Source: Alloprevotella tannerae
GTDB lineage: Bacteria > Bacteroidota > Bacteroidia > Bacteroidales > Bacteroidaceae
DNA length: 64,000 bases
Assembly: GCA_015259125.1 (NCBI GenBank)
Contig: JABZGR010000001.1
Span: forward strand, 62,001-126,000
Reading direction: 5' to 3'
In this document: positions 25,618-34,450 of the stretch, in pieces
How the letters are laid out: each line of letters starts with the position of its first letter
Position numbering within the stretch: position 1 is the first letter of the stretch
Notes under the pieces: generated by a model
Told to the model about the DNA's origin: nothing
The model's input: the letters and a program-made list of their open reading frames with translations, nothing else
The model's database searches: none
Made by a program: the position numbers and the translations under genes

Positions 25618-27594
25618 ATGAAACAGATCAAACTACGAAAGATTTCCCTGGTGAATTTCAAGGGTATCAAGTCGCTGGATCTGGTTTTCTCCGATGGGGA
25701 TACCCTGGTATGTGGAGACAACGGTACTGGCAAAACTACAATTTTCGATGCATTCCTATGGTGCTTATTCGGTAAGGATAGCACCAACAGATCAGATTCT
25801 AACTTTAACCTCAAAACCCTGGATGCAAGTGGACATCCTATCTTAAGACTGGAGCACTCTGTTACCTGTCTGCTTTCGGTGGATGGCGTGGAAATCAAGC
25901 TACAGCGTGGATATAAGGAGGTCTGGACAAAGCCGCGCGGAACTACTGAGGAAACTCTAACTAACCACAAGACTGAGTTCTATGTGAATGATGTAAGGGT
26001 TGGTACTAAAAAAGAGTATGAGAGCACGATCGCTGAGATCATTGATGAGGATGTTTTCCGAATGATCACAAATCCTTTCGCTTTCACCTCTCTGTCTGCT
26101 GATCGCCAGAAAGAAATGCTCCTGGATATGGCTGGTACTGTTACGAATGAGGAACTGGCTGCAATGAATCCAGAGTTTGTTGCTCTCCTGGCTGAGATAG
26201 CTGGTAAGCCTCTGGCTACTTTCCTTAAGGAGCTTTCGGCAAAGAAAAAGGCTTGCAAAGATGTGCTGGAAGTAATTCCATCTCAGATCCAGACAGCTCA
26301 GAATCTTATGCCAGAGGCAGAGGATTGGAAAGCTCTCCAAGAGGAAATAGATGCTAAGCTCAAGGAAATGCACCAGGTAGATGAACAGATCGCTGATAAG
26401 TCAAAGATCAACGAACAAGAGTACCAGCGTAAGGCTGAGACACAGAAAGCCATCGGAAACAAGCGTCTGACCCTTGCAAACGTTCAAAACGCTATCAGGT
26501 CAGAGGCTACAGCTGGCAGACAGCAAGCACTGGTTGATATTAAGGATCTGGAGTATAAGATCCAGGGCAGAAAACAGGATCTGGCTTTCAAACAGCGCAC
26601 AATGGCTGATCTCCAGACAGAGTACGCTAAGATCGATGATACTCTGTATAATCTCAGAGCTGAGTATCGTGCTATCAGTGCGCGTGAGATCTCTTTCTCA
26701 CAGGATCAGTTTATTTGCCCTACCTGTAAACGACAGCTGGAGATTGATGATATTGAGGTTAAACAGGCTGAACTTACAGCGAATTTCAACAGACAGAAAG
26801 CAAAGGATCTCACAGCCAACCAGGAGCGAGGCAGATCTACTAAAGCTCAGTATGATGGCACGATAGCAAAGATTGACGCGTGTAAAGCCGAGCTGAACCA
26901 GATCCAGGATGGTATCAACGCCGATGAGGCAAAGCTTGCTGAGCTTAAGGCTGCTATCCCAGAGGCTGTGAACGTAGAAGCTCTTATCGCTGCTGATGCT
27001 AACTGCATCTCACTCCAGAACGAGATTACAGATCTTGAGAATCAGCTTAAGGTAGATGCTAAGCCTGTAGATATATCTGAGCTTAGATCCAGCAAGGATT
27101 CTCTGAACGATGCACTCCAGGCACTCTACAAGCGTGCTGCTAAGCGCGATCAGATCAAGCGTGCTGAGGATGAGATCAAGGCTCTGGAGGAAAAGCAGAT
27201 GAGTAATAACCAGGCTCTGGCAGATCTGGAAAACTTGGAGTTTCAGGCTACTGCTTTCCAGAAAGCTAAGGATGAGGAGCTGCTTAAGCGTATCAATGGG
27301 CTTTTCCAGTTCGTATCATTCAGCTTTGTTTCAGCGCAGCTCAACGGTGGAGAAAAGCTTACCTGCGTATGCACAGTGAACGGTACGCCATACCCAGATG
27401 TAAACAACGCTGGCAAGATCAATGCTGGACTTGATATCATCAATGCGATCTGTAACGCTAAGGGTGTGTGTGCTCCTATCTTTGTGGATAATGCTGAGAG
27501 CATCAATGAGATCAAGCCTACTTTGAGCCAGAAGATCCTCCTCTATGTTTCTAATGACAGTAGTTTAACAGTTAAATCAAACAGATATGAGTAA
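25618..27594 (+). CDS. SbcC/Rad50-like AAA ATPase with zinc hook
   Basis: 658 residues. The N-terminal ATPase half has Walker A GDNGTGKT (33-40). A long coiled-coil-rich middle (about 210-560) carries the CxxC hook CPTC (Cys367, Cys370), expected to dimerise through zinc. The C-terminal half has an ABC-signature-like LNGGEKLT and a Walker B-like PIFVDNAESI. I start at ATG 25618 (MKQIKLRKIS), not the in-frame ATG at 25591, which lies inside the previous gene. It directly precedes recT (8-nt overlap) and a metallo-beta-lactamase-fold gene, so it likely takes part in DNA end processing for recombination. Confidence 0.85.
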   Translation: MKQIKLRKISLVNFKGIKSLDLVFSDGDTLVCGDNGTGKTTIFDAFLWCLFGKDSTNRSDSNFNLKTLDASGHPILRLEHSVTCLLSVDGVEIKLQRGYKEVWTKPRGTTEETLTNHKTEFYVNDVRVGTKKEYESTIAEIIDEDVFRMITNPFAFTSLSADRQKEMLLDMAGTVTNEELAAMNPEFVALLAEIAGKPLATFLKELSAKKKACKDVLEVIPSQIQTAQNLMPEAEDWKALQEEIDAKLKEMHQVDEQIADKSKINEQEYQRKAETQKAIGNKRLTLANVQNAIRSEATAGRQQALVDIKDLEYKIQGRKQDLAFKQRTMADLQTEYAKIDDTLYNLRAEYRAISAREISFSQDQFICPTCKRQLEIDDIEVKQAELTANFNRQKAKDLTANQERGRSTKAQYDGTIAKIDACKAELNQIQDGINADEAKLAELKAAIPEAVNVEALIAADANCISLQNEITDLENQLKVDAKPVDISELRSSKDSLNDALQALYKRAAKRDQIKRAEDEIKALEEKQMSNNQALADLENLEFQATAFQKAKDEELLKRINGLFQFVSFSFVSAQLNGGEKLTCVCTVNGTPYPDVNNAGKINAGLDIINAICNAKGVCAPIFVDNAESINEIKPTLSQKILLYVSNDSSLTVKSNRYE

Positions 27595-28573
27595 TAATAC
27601 AAACCAGGCAGCTGTGCCAGCAACACAGGCTGCAAAGGGTGGACGAGGTGCCACTCCTCCACGTAAGATAGATATTCTTAAGAGCGTGCTGAACGCTGAC
27701 AGCATACAGGAACAGTTCCGTAACGCTCTGGGTAAAAACAGTAGCTCATTTGTAGCCAGCGTTATTGATTGCTACAACACAGATACTAACCTCCAGCAAT
27801 GCAATCCTAACCAGGTTGTAATGGAGGCTCTGAAAGCTGCTGTACTTAAGCTGCCTATTTCACGTGCCCTGGGCTGTGCTTACCTGGTAGCCTACAATAA
27901 CAACAAGAAGATCAAGGATCCTCAGACAGGTGTAGAACGCTGGGAGAAAAAGATGGAGCCTACTTTCCAGCTCGGTTATCGAGGCTATATCCAGCTGGCT
28001 ATGCGTACAGCTCAGTATCGCACGATAAACGCTGATGTGGTGTATGATGGCGAGTACCAGGGCTTTGATAAGCTCACAGGTAAGGTAGATCTCAACGGAA
28101 AGAAAACCTCTGATACAGTGGTAGGTTATTTCTGCTATATGGAGCTGATCAATGGTTTCCAGAAAACCACATTTATGACTGTAGAGGAGATCGCAAAGCA
28201 CGCTGTGCGCTATGCCAAAGGTCTGCCAAAGGGTACTACAGTGGATCAGCTCATTAACCTGGCTAAGCTGCCTGTGGTTCCAGATAGCAAGTCTGTAGGA
28301 TGGGTGGGTAATTTCCACGGTATGGCGATCAAGACAGTTATCCGTTTGCTCCTGGGTAAATATGGCTATCTGTCCGTAGAAATGCAACAGGCGGTTGCTG
28401 ATGATATGAAATCTGACAGCCAGGAGGTGCGTGATGGTATTATCCGGGATAGCGGTAATTCACAGATTATAGATTTGGACGATGCACAGTTTGAAGATGT
28501 GACTGATCAGAGCGATCTGCAAGGAAGCGCTCAAGCTGCTGTAGATCCTCAGAATGTAGATCCTGGCTACTAA
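27587..28573 (+). CDS. recT: RecT-family single-strand annealing protein
   Basis: 328 residues. RecT proteins bind single-stranded DNA, anneal complementary strands and promote strand invasion in phage recombination. Seen here: an acidic/Gln-rich N-terminus, the core LQLGYRGYIQLAMRTAQYRTINADVVYDGE (quoted in part: FQLGYRGYIQLAMRT), KTSDTVVGYFCYMEL, and WVGNFHGMAIKTVIRLLLGKYG. The variable C-terminal tail is acidic and probably binds partners. It overlaps the ATPase gene by 8 nt and precedes the nuclease-like MBL gene by 2 bp. The usual RecE-type nuclease is absent; the neighbours may replace it. Confidence 0.9.
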   Translation: MSNNTNQAAVPATQAAKGGRGATPPRKIDILKSVLNADSIQEQFRNALGKNSSSFVASVIDCYNTDTNLQQCNPNQVVMEALKAAVLKLPISRALGCAYLVAYNNNKKIKDPQTGVERWEKKMEPTFQLGYRGYIQLAMRTAQYRTINADVVYDGEYQGFDKLTGKVDLNGKKTSDTVVGYFCYMELINGFQKTTFMTVEEIAKHAVRYAKGLPKGTTVDQLINLAKLPVVPDSKSVGWVGNFHGMAIKTVIRLLLGKYGYLSVEMQQAVADDMKSDSQEVRDGIIRDSGNSQIIDLDDAQFEDVTDQSDLQGSAQAAVDPQNVDPGY

Positions 28574-28575
28574 GT

Positions 28576-29307
28576 ATGGAACTGAAAGTATTAGGCAGCT
28601 CATCCAGCGGAAACTGTTATATCCTGGATAACGGCTCAGAGGCTCTGATCATAGAGGCTGGTATCAGCTTTATCAATGTCAAGAAAGCCTTGGATTTTAA
28701 CCTACGCAAAGTGGTGGGCTGCCTGATAACTCACCAGCATAACGATCATGCTAAGTACCTAAAGACAATGTGTGATCACGGCTTTAGGACACTGGCACTG
28801 CCAGAGGTGTATAAGGCTAAGGGATGCTGTGGTAACAGATCGATGACGGCTGAGATCAAGAAACGCTATACGTTTGGCAATTTCAAGGTGATGCCTTTTC
28901 CAGCCTGTCACGATGTACCCTGTGTGGGCTATCTGATTCAACACCCAGAATGTGGTAGGGTAATGTTTCTCACCGACAGCTTTATGTGTGAGTACACTTT
29001 CCCTGGACTTGATCAGATAATGATAGAGTGCAATTACTCAGATTCAAAGCTGATAGAGGCTATCAATGAGGGCAGAACAAAGCTTAGCCAGAGGGAGAGG
29101 CTTATGACCTCACACCTGGAACTGGAGAGCTGCAAAGGGATCCTCAAAGCTAACGATCTCAGCAAAGTGTGTAACGTGGTGCTCCTACACCTCTCTGATA
29201 ACAACAGCGATGAGGAGCAATTTGTAAACGAGATCCAGGGAGCAACCGGCAAACCTGTATATGCTGCCAGACCTGGAATGACAATAGAGTTCAACAAAGT
29301 TCTATGA
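28576..29307 (+). CDS. Metallo-beta-lactamase-fold phage protein
   Basis: 243 residues, MBL fold with the metal motif THQHNDHAKY (HxHxDH), an earlier SSSSGNCYIL strand and a C-terminal segment LLHLSDNNSDEEQF. This resembles the YycJ/MBL exonuclease-type proteins that sit beside recT in many Bacteroidetes and Firmicutes phages, where they may act as a nuclease. Substrate not determined from sequence. Located 2 bp after recT and overlapping the next gene by 4 nt. Confidence 0.8.
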   Translation: MELKVLGSSSSGNCYILDNGSEALIIEAGISFINVKKALDFNLRKVVGCLITHQHNDHAKYLKTMCDHGFRTLALPEVYKAKGCCGNRSMTAEIKKRYTFGNFKVMPFPACHDVPCVGYLIQHPECGRVMFLTDSFMCEYTFPGLDQIMIECNYSDSKLIEAINEGRTKLSQRERLMTSHLELESCKGILKANDLSKVCNVVLLHLSDNNSDEEQFVNEIQGATGKPVYAARPGMTIEFNKVL

Positions 29308-29669
29308 TACAAGGATTCAATACAGAAACAAAGACTCTCTCGGAGTATGAGCAAAACACTCTGTGTCCTATCATAGCAAGGGGGCTTTCTAACAAATACG
29401 GCAAGGCAAATGCTATCACAAACAAGAATATCTGCAAAGCGATGATGAAAGCTGGATATGAGATCTCAGATGCCAGGCTCAGAAAGATCATCAATCACAT
29501 AAGGATCTCTGGAATGGTAAAGTGTGTTATCGCTACATCATCTGGCTACTACATAGCTCAGACAAAGAGCGAAATGAAAAACTATCTGGATAGTCTGGTA
29601 GGTAGAGAACAGGCGATAGCTGCTGTACGTGAGAGTCTGGAACAACAGATGGCAGTGATGGATGTATGA
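29304..29669 (+). CDS. Hypothetical phage protein with winged-helix-like segment
   Basis: 121 residues. The segment ITNKNICKAMMKAGYEISDARLRKIINHIRISGMV, followed by IATSSGYYIAQTKSEM, looks like a winged-helix fold similar to replication or recombination accessory proteins. Coupled to both neighbours by 4-nt overlaps. No named family recognised. Confidence 0.6.
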   Translation: MIQGFNTETKTLSEYEQNTLCPIIARGLSNKYGKANAITNKNICKAMMKAGYEISDARLRKIINHIRISGMVKCVIATSSGYYIAQTKSEMKNYLDSLVGREQAIAAVRESLEQQMAVMDV

Positions 29670-30106
29670 GAAAGCTTCTGGTGCAAAAAGCAAATGGTCT
29701 GTTTAATCTTAAGCCTCTGTACGATCACCTAAAGGATGCTCTTGATGGTTTCTACAGAATAGAGGTTACAAGGATCAGGAAGCCAAGGAGCTGCGATCAG
29801 AACGGATGGCTGTGGGGATGTATCTATCCTATGCTGCTGGATGCACTCTTAGATGTGGGCTGGGAGTTTACCTCTGTGGAGCAAGTCCACGAATTTTTCA
29901 AGGCTCAAATGACAGCTGACAAAGTGGTGAACAAGCATACTGGTGAGATCATTCAGTTTCCAGCAAGTACAGCACAGATGGACACTCTGACATTCTCCAC
30001 TTATTGCGAACAGCTCAGATCGTATGCCAGAGATTTCTTAAACATAGAAATTCCAGATCCAGATAAATTCTGGCGAATAAATAAAAACAACATTAAAAAT
30101 CAATGA
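29666..30106 (+). CDS. Phage recombination accessory protein, NinB-like
   Basis: 146 residues. The pattern RKPRSCDQNGWLWGCIYPML, followed by a helical region and PASTAQMDTLTFSTYCEQLRSYA, is reminiscent of NinB/Orf-type proteins of lambdoid phages, which bind ssDNA and help recombination, and of a common small protein in Bacteroidetes prophages. The match is by pattern only. It sits in the recombination operon. Confidence 0.5.
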   Translation: MRKLLVQKANGLFNLKPLYDHLKDALDGFYRIEVTRIRKPRSCDQNGWLWGCIYPMLLDALLDVGWEFTSVEQVHEFFKAQMTADKVVNKHTGEIIQFPASTAQMDTLTFSTYCEQLRSYARDFLNIEIPDPDKFWRINKNNIKNQ

Positions 30107-30109
30107 ATT

Positions 30110-30538
30110 ATGGAAGAGATTATGCTTCAGGACACTCCGATAGAGGAGCGCAAGCGAATCCTAAGAGATTCCTGCGATCAAATCGTAGAAAGATCCTACA
30201 CAAGAAAGTTTGACCAGACACAGCTTGATTCAAAGCGTGCTGAGATCGCAAACGTACTTATCCAGATCAATGAGCTTGATGAGGAGCTTGCTACTATCAG
30301 GGCTGATTTTAAGGGTAGAATCAAGCCACTACAGGAACGCCTTGGGGTGATTCGTGATGAGATTAAGGCCGGTGGTGAGTGGATAAAGACGGATTGCTAC
30401 CGATTCACAGAACCAGAAACTGGCTACACTGCTATTTACTCTCCAGAGGGCTACAAGCTGGAGGAGCGTAAAATGACACCAGAAGAGCGTCAACGGACGG
30501 TATTTCAGTTAACTCGTAAGACTGGCACAGATGATTAA
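30110..30538 (+). CDS. Hypothetical phage protein with coiled coil
   Basis: 142 residues. Residues about 35-85 form a coiled coil (SKRAEIANVLIQINELDEEL ...). The C-terminal part contains two short beta motifs (YRFTEPETGYTAIYSPEGYK). No family recognised. In line with the recombination operon, 3 bp after the NinB-like gene. Confidence 0.55.
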   Translation: MEEIMLQDTPIEERKRILRDSCDQIVERSYTRKFDQTQLDSKRAEIANVLIQINELDEELATIRADFKGRIKPLQERLGVIRDEIKAGGEWIKTDCYRFTEPETGYTAIYSPEGYKLEERKMTPEERQRTVFQLTRKTGTDD

Positions 30539-30582
30539 AAGGTGATTGTTACCAAGTAAAAACAGTTCAAATTTTTATTAAA

Positions 30583-31335
30583 ATGGAAAATCAGAATAAA
30601 GAACAGGCAGTTAATATAAACATCGCCAATTACACAGGTGAAAAGCCTGTAGAGGTAATCATTCGTAAAGGAGAGGCTGCAACGCCGTTGGAAACAAAAG
30701 CTCCTTTGGCTATCAACTTCATAGGAACTCTAAGTTCAGTAACAGAATGGTTATCTAAGCGTGTATCAGAGATCAACCAGAAAACAGCTCACGTAGAGGT
30801 TGATCGTGATTCAAACTCTATCACTCTTATCCTGGATGAGAATGATCCTTACAAGAAAACAGTTATCATTGGTACTATTGATTTCACAGAGGAGTACAAG
30901 AGTATCGGTATCAATAATGATAATACGCTATGGGAGCCTATCAAGCTCGGACAGTATTTCAGAGTGCACAGATCTTTGTTTCCAGACAAGAGCGAATGCG
31001 CTACACTTGTAAGCAAACTCACTCACTTCACTGCCAAGACACAGACAGAGATTGAAAAGAGCAAGGATCCATCTGGATCACGTGCTGATATTTATCGCCA
31101 AACCGTGGAGAGCGATCTTAAGAAATTCACAGTGGTTATGGGCGTTATCAAAGGTATGCCTAAGCTCACTATTGAGGTGGAGTTTGATCACTATATCGTA
31201 GATCGTATGTGTGTGCTACAGCTTGTTTCACCAGATTGCAAAGATAAAGTGGAAGAATACACAGATCGGTGTATTGATGAACAGCTTGGAAAGATTAAGG
31301 AGATTGCTCCAGAGATCGCAATCCTGGAAAAGTAA
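30583..31335 (+). CDS. Hypothetical phage early protein
   Basis: 250 residues with alternating strands and helices: VNINIANYTGEKPVEVIIRKGEA, PLAINFIGTLSSVTEWLSKRV and LTIEVEFDHYIVDRMCVLQL. The opening resembles the start of proteins of the DUF2303 kind, but I am not sure of it. It lies between the recombination genes and the replication genes. Confidence 0.6.
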   Translation: MENQNKEQAVNINIANYTGEKPVEVIIRKGEAATPLETKAPLAINFIGTLSSVTEWLSKRVSEINQKTAHVEVDRDSNSITLILDENDPYKKTVIIGTIDFTEEYKSIGINNDNTLWEPIKLGQYFRVHRSLFPDKSECATLVSKLTHFTAKTQTEIEKSKDPSGSRADIYRQTVESDLKKFTVVMGVIKGMPKLTIEVEFDHYIVDRMCVLQLVSPDCKDKVEEYTDRCIDEQLGKIKEIAPEIAILEK

Positions 31336-31345
31336 TCAATTAACA

Positions 31346-31390
31346 GGGTAGAGGCTGGATAAACAAGTGTAGGGGTCCAGACCTCTACCC
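31346..31390 (+). promoter_or_regulatory. Stem-loop before the replication initiator gene
   Basis: GGGTAGAGG (31346-31354) pairs with CCTCTACCC (31382-31390), with an inner TGGA/TCCA. It ends 12 bp before the ATG at 31403 and lacks a T-run, so it is more likely a translational control element or transcript boundary than a terminator. Confidence 0.55.
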
Positions 31391-31402
31391 CACCTAAAAG
31401 CT

Positions 31403-32281
31403 ATGGCGAAGAAAAGAAAAATATCACCAATGCCTTTCAGTACCTCTGACTGGCTCAGATGTCCAGAGCTTAAGGTGCTGGATGCTGATGTAAGGGGGCT
31501 GTGGATGGATATGCTCTGTTATATGTGGGAAAGCACGGAGCGTGGTGTTATGCTTAAGCCGAATAGCGATCCTATGTCAAAGGATGAGGTATCAAGGCTC
31601 CTGGGAGTTGATGCCTCTGGATCATATGACTGGATAGATAAGCTGATAGATAACCAGGTGTGCTCTGTTAGAGCTGATGGTGCTATCTTTAGCCGTAGGA
31701 TGGTGAGGGATCACGCAATAAGCCAAAAGAGATCTGAAGCTGGCAGAAAGGGTGGAAACACTACAAGATCAAGGATCACGACACAGGCTGAACCAGTGGA
31801 GGTAAAGCCAGTGTTCAAGGATCAAGAGCTGCCGAAAGATCCACCTGTACAGGATCCACCAGAGGAACAGTTTCCACCTCCTCCAGAACCTACTCCAGAG
31901 GAAAAGGCAAAGGCTGCAAAAGCTCGGAAATACAAGTATGCTGATTATGTTTCACTTACCAGGGATGAGTATAGCAAACTTGTGGAGCAATACTCTGAGG
32001 AGGATGCAAAAGGTATGATCACGCTTCTGGATAACTACAAGGGGCAAACTGGCAAAAGGTATAAATCAGATTACAGGGCGATCCTAAATTGGGTGGTAAG
32101 CGCATACTTTGAACGCAAATCAAAAGGTATCTATGACAATCAACGACAAAAAAATAACACAGCAGCAGGCTATGGAAATAATCAGAGCATTCCAGGTGGA
32201 AAAGCAAGCGCAACTCAACCAGGAAAAGTACAAGAAAGCTCTGATGATGCACAGAAAGACTACTCTGAGCGATTTATTTAA
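31403..32281 (+). CDS. Phage replication initiator-like protein
   Basis: 292 residues. The N-terminal about 100 residues (MPFSTSDWLRCPELKVLDAD ... VSRLLGVDASGSYDWIDKLI ... FSRRMVRDH) are a winged-helix region typical of phage replication proteins; the Pro/Glu-rich linker PPVQDPPEEQFPPPPEP follows; the C-terminal segment (YSEEDAKGMITLLDNYKGQTGKRYKSDYRAILNWV) resembles DnaD-like helicase-recruiting tails. It is followed by a DnaC-like helicase loader with which it overlaps by 149 nt, supporting the role in replication initiation. Confidence 0.75.
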   Translation: MAKKRKISPMPFSTSDWLRCPELKVLDADVRGLWMDMLCYMWESTERGVMLKPNSDPMSKDEVSRLLGVDASGSYDWIDKLIDNQVCSVRADGAIFSRRMVRDHAISQKRSEAGRKGGNTTRSRITTQAEPVEVKPVFKDQELPKDPPVQDPPEEQFPPPPEPTPEEKAKAAKARKYKYADYVSLTRDEYSKLVEQYSEEDAKGMITLLDNYKGQTGKRYKSDYRAILNWVVSAYFERKSKGIYDNQRQKNNTAAGYGNNQSIPGGKASATQPGKVQESSDDAQKDYSERFI

Positions 32282-32936
32282 GTATGACCTAACGGATGAA
32301 GATGAGTTTGTAAAACATAGTCACCTTATTTTTCAGATCGCCCAAGATTTGATGTTAAGGGAGTTTAGGATGTTTGATGTCGATGATCATAACAAGAATG
32401 TGCTGAGATTTCTCACATACTATTTCAATGGATGCTTAGAAGCAGAAAAGGTTTTTCCGAATGAGAATTATAAGATTCACAAGAATCTATTGCTTATCGG
32501 AGAGCCTGGTACAGGTAAAACGATGCTTATGCAAATATTTTCCGACTACCTAAGGCTGACAGAAAATGTCAATCAATTCAAGAATATCAGTTCCACACAG
32601 CTGATGAACTACTACAAGATTCACAACCACATTGATAAGTTTACTTTCAATGAGTTGGCGCATCCGAATGATTTTGGTGGAGACCCATTTAATGTTTGTC
32701 TTAATGATCTTGGGCTGCAAACGGAAAAACAAAAATCATATGGAACAATGCTCACACAGATAACAGATGAGTTTCTGTTTGCAAGATACGAGATCTACCA
32801 GCAGACTGGCAAGAGATATCATATTACAAGTAATCTCACAGTCGAGGAGCTTAAAGATCGTTTTGAAGATCGCCTGATAGATCGTTTTAAGAGCTTCAAT
32901 GTGATAGAGTTAAGAGGGCGATCGAGAAGGAAATAG
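32133..32936 (+). CDS. DnaC-like helicase loader (AAA+ ATPase)
   Basis: 267 residues with Walker A GEPGTGKT following HKNLLLI, a likely Walker B region at FNVCLNDLG, and a C-terminal sensor-like segment ITSNLTVEELKDRFEDRLIDRFKSF, as in DnaC/IstB-type loaders. I use ATG 32133 (MTINDKKIT), preceded by AAAAGG at a good distance, over ATG 32109. The N-terminal 30 residues are helical and overlap the previous gene in another frame. It would deliver a host or phage replicative helicase to the origin. Confidence 0.82.
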   Translation: MTINDKKITQQQAMEIIRAFQVEKQAQLNQEKYKKALMMHRKTTLSDLFKYDLTDEDEFVKHSHLIFQIAQDLMLREFRMFDVDDHNKNVLRFLTYYFNGCLEAEKVFPNENYKIHKNLLLIGEPGTGKTMLMQIFSDYLRLTENVNQFKNISSTQLMNYYKIHNHIDKFTFNELAHPNDFGGDPFNVCLNDLGLQTEKQKSYGTMLTQITDEFLFARYEIYQQTGKRYHITSNLTVEELKDRFEDRLIDRFKSFNVIELRGRSRRK

Positions 32937-32945
32937 AAAAAAGCT

Positions 32946-33155
32946 ATGAAAGATTTGTTTTGTAAGATATTCGGACACAGAACAATTGAGGAAGTCTATG
33001 CAACTCGTGATCCGAATAAGGAAAAAAGATTTCACGTAGTGAAGAAAACCAAGTGTCTTCGTTGTGAAAAAACCATAAAGTGCGAAATGACAGAAATAAT
33101 GAGTAGAGCAGAACTATTAAAGGAGGGATGGTTCATAGAACAGAAAAATATCTGA
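32946..33155 (+). CDS. Small protein with CxxC
   Basis: 69 residues. Basic, with a short KTKCLRCEKTIKC motif (CxxC and a further Cys) that may bind zinc. No known family. It starts 9 bp after the DnaC-like gene and begins the block where GATC is missing. Confidence 0.5.
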   Translation: MKDLFCKIFGHRTIEEVYATRDPNKEKRFHVVKKTKCLRCEKTIKCEMTEIMSRAELLKEGWFIEQKNI

Positions 33156-33175
33156 GAATTGATGGAGGGAGCAAA

Positions 33176-33850
33176 ATGAAAATCAAAAACGAGAAAGAAT
33201 TGTTTGAATTTGTGTGCGACAAGGAGGGGTTTTCGCCGAAATACCATAAGCCTTTTCTTAATAAGGAAGATGGCAATGTTTGGGCGACAGATGGAAGAAT
33301 CCTTTTGATTATCAGTCCTGAGCGCTTGGAACAGAAGTATATGGAAGACTCTCTTAAAGTCACCTCTTGCGTGTGGGAGAGTGCGCCAAAAGTAGTGCGT
33401 TTAGAGTCTATCGAAAAGGCACTGCTGGCTTGTCCGCAGGTTGAAGAGAAAATAAGTACAAAATGCGATGAGTGCGGCGGCATCGGCGAAGTTTGGTGGA
33501 CCTACAAAGACAAGCACGGCGAACGTCATGACAAAGACTGGGATTGCCCAATTTGCTACGGTGAGGGGATTAAGTCGCGCGGCACTGGGCAACTTCATGC
33601 AGACCCTTATTTCCTTATCAAGCTTGGTGAGGCTTATTTCAGTGCTAAATACATAGAAAAGCTCAAGAGGTGTATGCGATTACTTGACAGCGACTATGCG
33701 TTGTTAACGGCAAATTCTCCTCGCGGCGCAAGCGTTTTCCAAACGGATAATGCTAAAATAATGTTGATGCCTCACCCCATTTCTAAAGAATCGAACGATG
33801 GAATTTGTGTAAGTGTAGAATTAGAAGAAAATGAAAGTTTAGCACTATGA
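33176..33850 (+). CDS. Hypothetical protein with DnaJ-type zinc knuckle
   Basis: 224 residues from ATG 33176, which follows GGAGGGAG; an in-frame ATG at 33128 lies within the previous gene and adds an unlikely extension. In the middle, CDECGGIGEVWW and CPICYGEG form a CxxCxGxG-type double knuckle that binds zinc in DnaJ proteins. The remainder looks globular without a known family. It is coupled by an ATGA overlap to a 52-residue protein with the same two motifs. Confidence 0.65.
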   Translation: MKIKNEKELFEFVCDKEGFSPKYHKPFLNKEDGNVWATDGRILLIISPERLEQKYMEDSLKVTSCVWESAPKVVRLESIEKALLACPQVEEKISTKCDECGGIGEVWWTYKDKHGERHDKDWDCPICYGEGIKSRGTGQLHADPYFLIKLGEAYFSAKYIEKLKRCMRLLDSDYALLTANSPRGASVFQTDNAKIMLMPHPISKESNDGICVSVELEENESLAL

Positions 33851-34005
33851 AAAAAGGTGACAGAATTTTGTGTCCGCGCTGCAAAGGAAATGGCAAAGTG
33901 ATAGACAGAGAAATGGCCGTTTTTACGCTTGGTATTAGCGAGCTTTTCGGAGAGAAAGAATGTTGTCCACGTTGCGGCGGACGAGGATTTATCAAAGTTA
34001 GATGA
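33847..34005 (+). CDS. Tiny double zinc-knuckle protein
   Basis: 52 residues (MKKGDRILCPRCKGNGKVID ... ECCPRCGGRGFIKVR) with exactly two CPRCxGxG motifs about 32 residues apart. This is the zinc-binding unit of the DnaJ central domain without any J domain. It overlaps the preceding gene by ATGA and is followed 4 bp later by the ASCH-like gene. Function unknown; RNA binding or a protein interaction are possible. Confidence 0.7.
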   Translation: MKKGDRILCPRCKGNGKVIDREMAVFTLGISELFGEKECCPRCGGRGFIKVR

Positions 34006-34009
34006 TTAT

Positions 34010-34447
34010 ATGAAAACTTACGTATTAACACTATCAAAGTCTTTTCCGAGGACGCACGCTCGCGCAGGTGAGCCGACAGAGTTTCGAGAAAAGTTTCTTA
34101 AAAAGGAAAAGATACACACGATACGCGCAAACTATGAGCTTTGGAGTAAGCGTATAAAAGAGGTACAAGCAGGGCGCGCAGTGCTATCTGTGCGTCAGTG
34201 GACGGGAAATCCTTACGCAAGCCATCAGGAAGAGATTGCGAAGCTTACGGCAGCAGATGACGTTGGCATACAACGATTGGATATATTCGACTTGATGCGC
34301 CCTGAAAAAGTTGACGGGCGATTGGTTGATTTAATGGATTTGACTCATAACGACGGGCTTTCATTCTCCGATTGGTATCATTGGTTCAAAGGTTACGACC
34401 TATCAAAGCCAATGGCAATAATTCACTTTACAAACTTTAGATATTGA
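34010..34447 (+). CDS. ASCH-like phage protein (copy 1)
   Basis: 145 residues from ATG 34010. The sequence KIHTIRANYELWSKRIKEVQ AGRAVLSVRQWTGNPY, with GIQRLDI and the ending MAIIHFTNFRY, closely parallels a second copy at 36776-37231 (KIHTVRGNNKNLW ... LSVREWSGRPY ... IIHFTNFRY). The pattern recalls the ASCH/PUA-like fold, which binds RNA or modified bases. The role in the phage is not known. Confidence 0.65.
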   Translation: MKTYVLTLSKSFPRTHARAGEPTEFREKFLKKEKIHTIRANYELWSKRIKEVQAGRAVLSVRQWTGNPYASHQEEIAKLTAADDVGIQRLDIFDLMRPEKVDGRLVDLMDLTHNDGLSFSDWYHWFKGYDLSKPMAIIHFTNFRY

Positions 34448-34450
34448 AAA

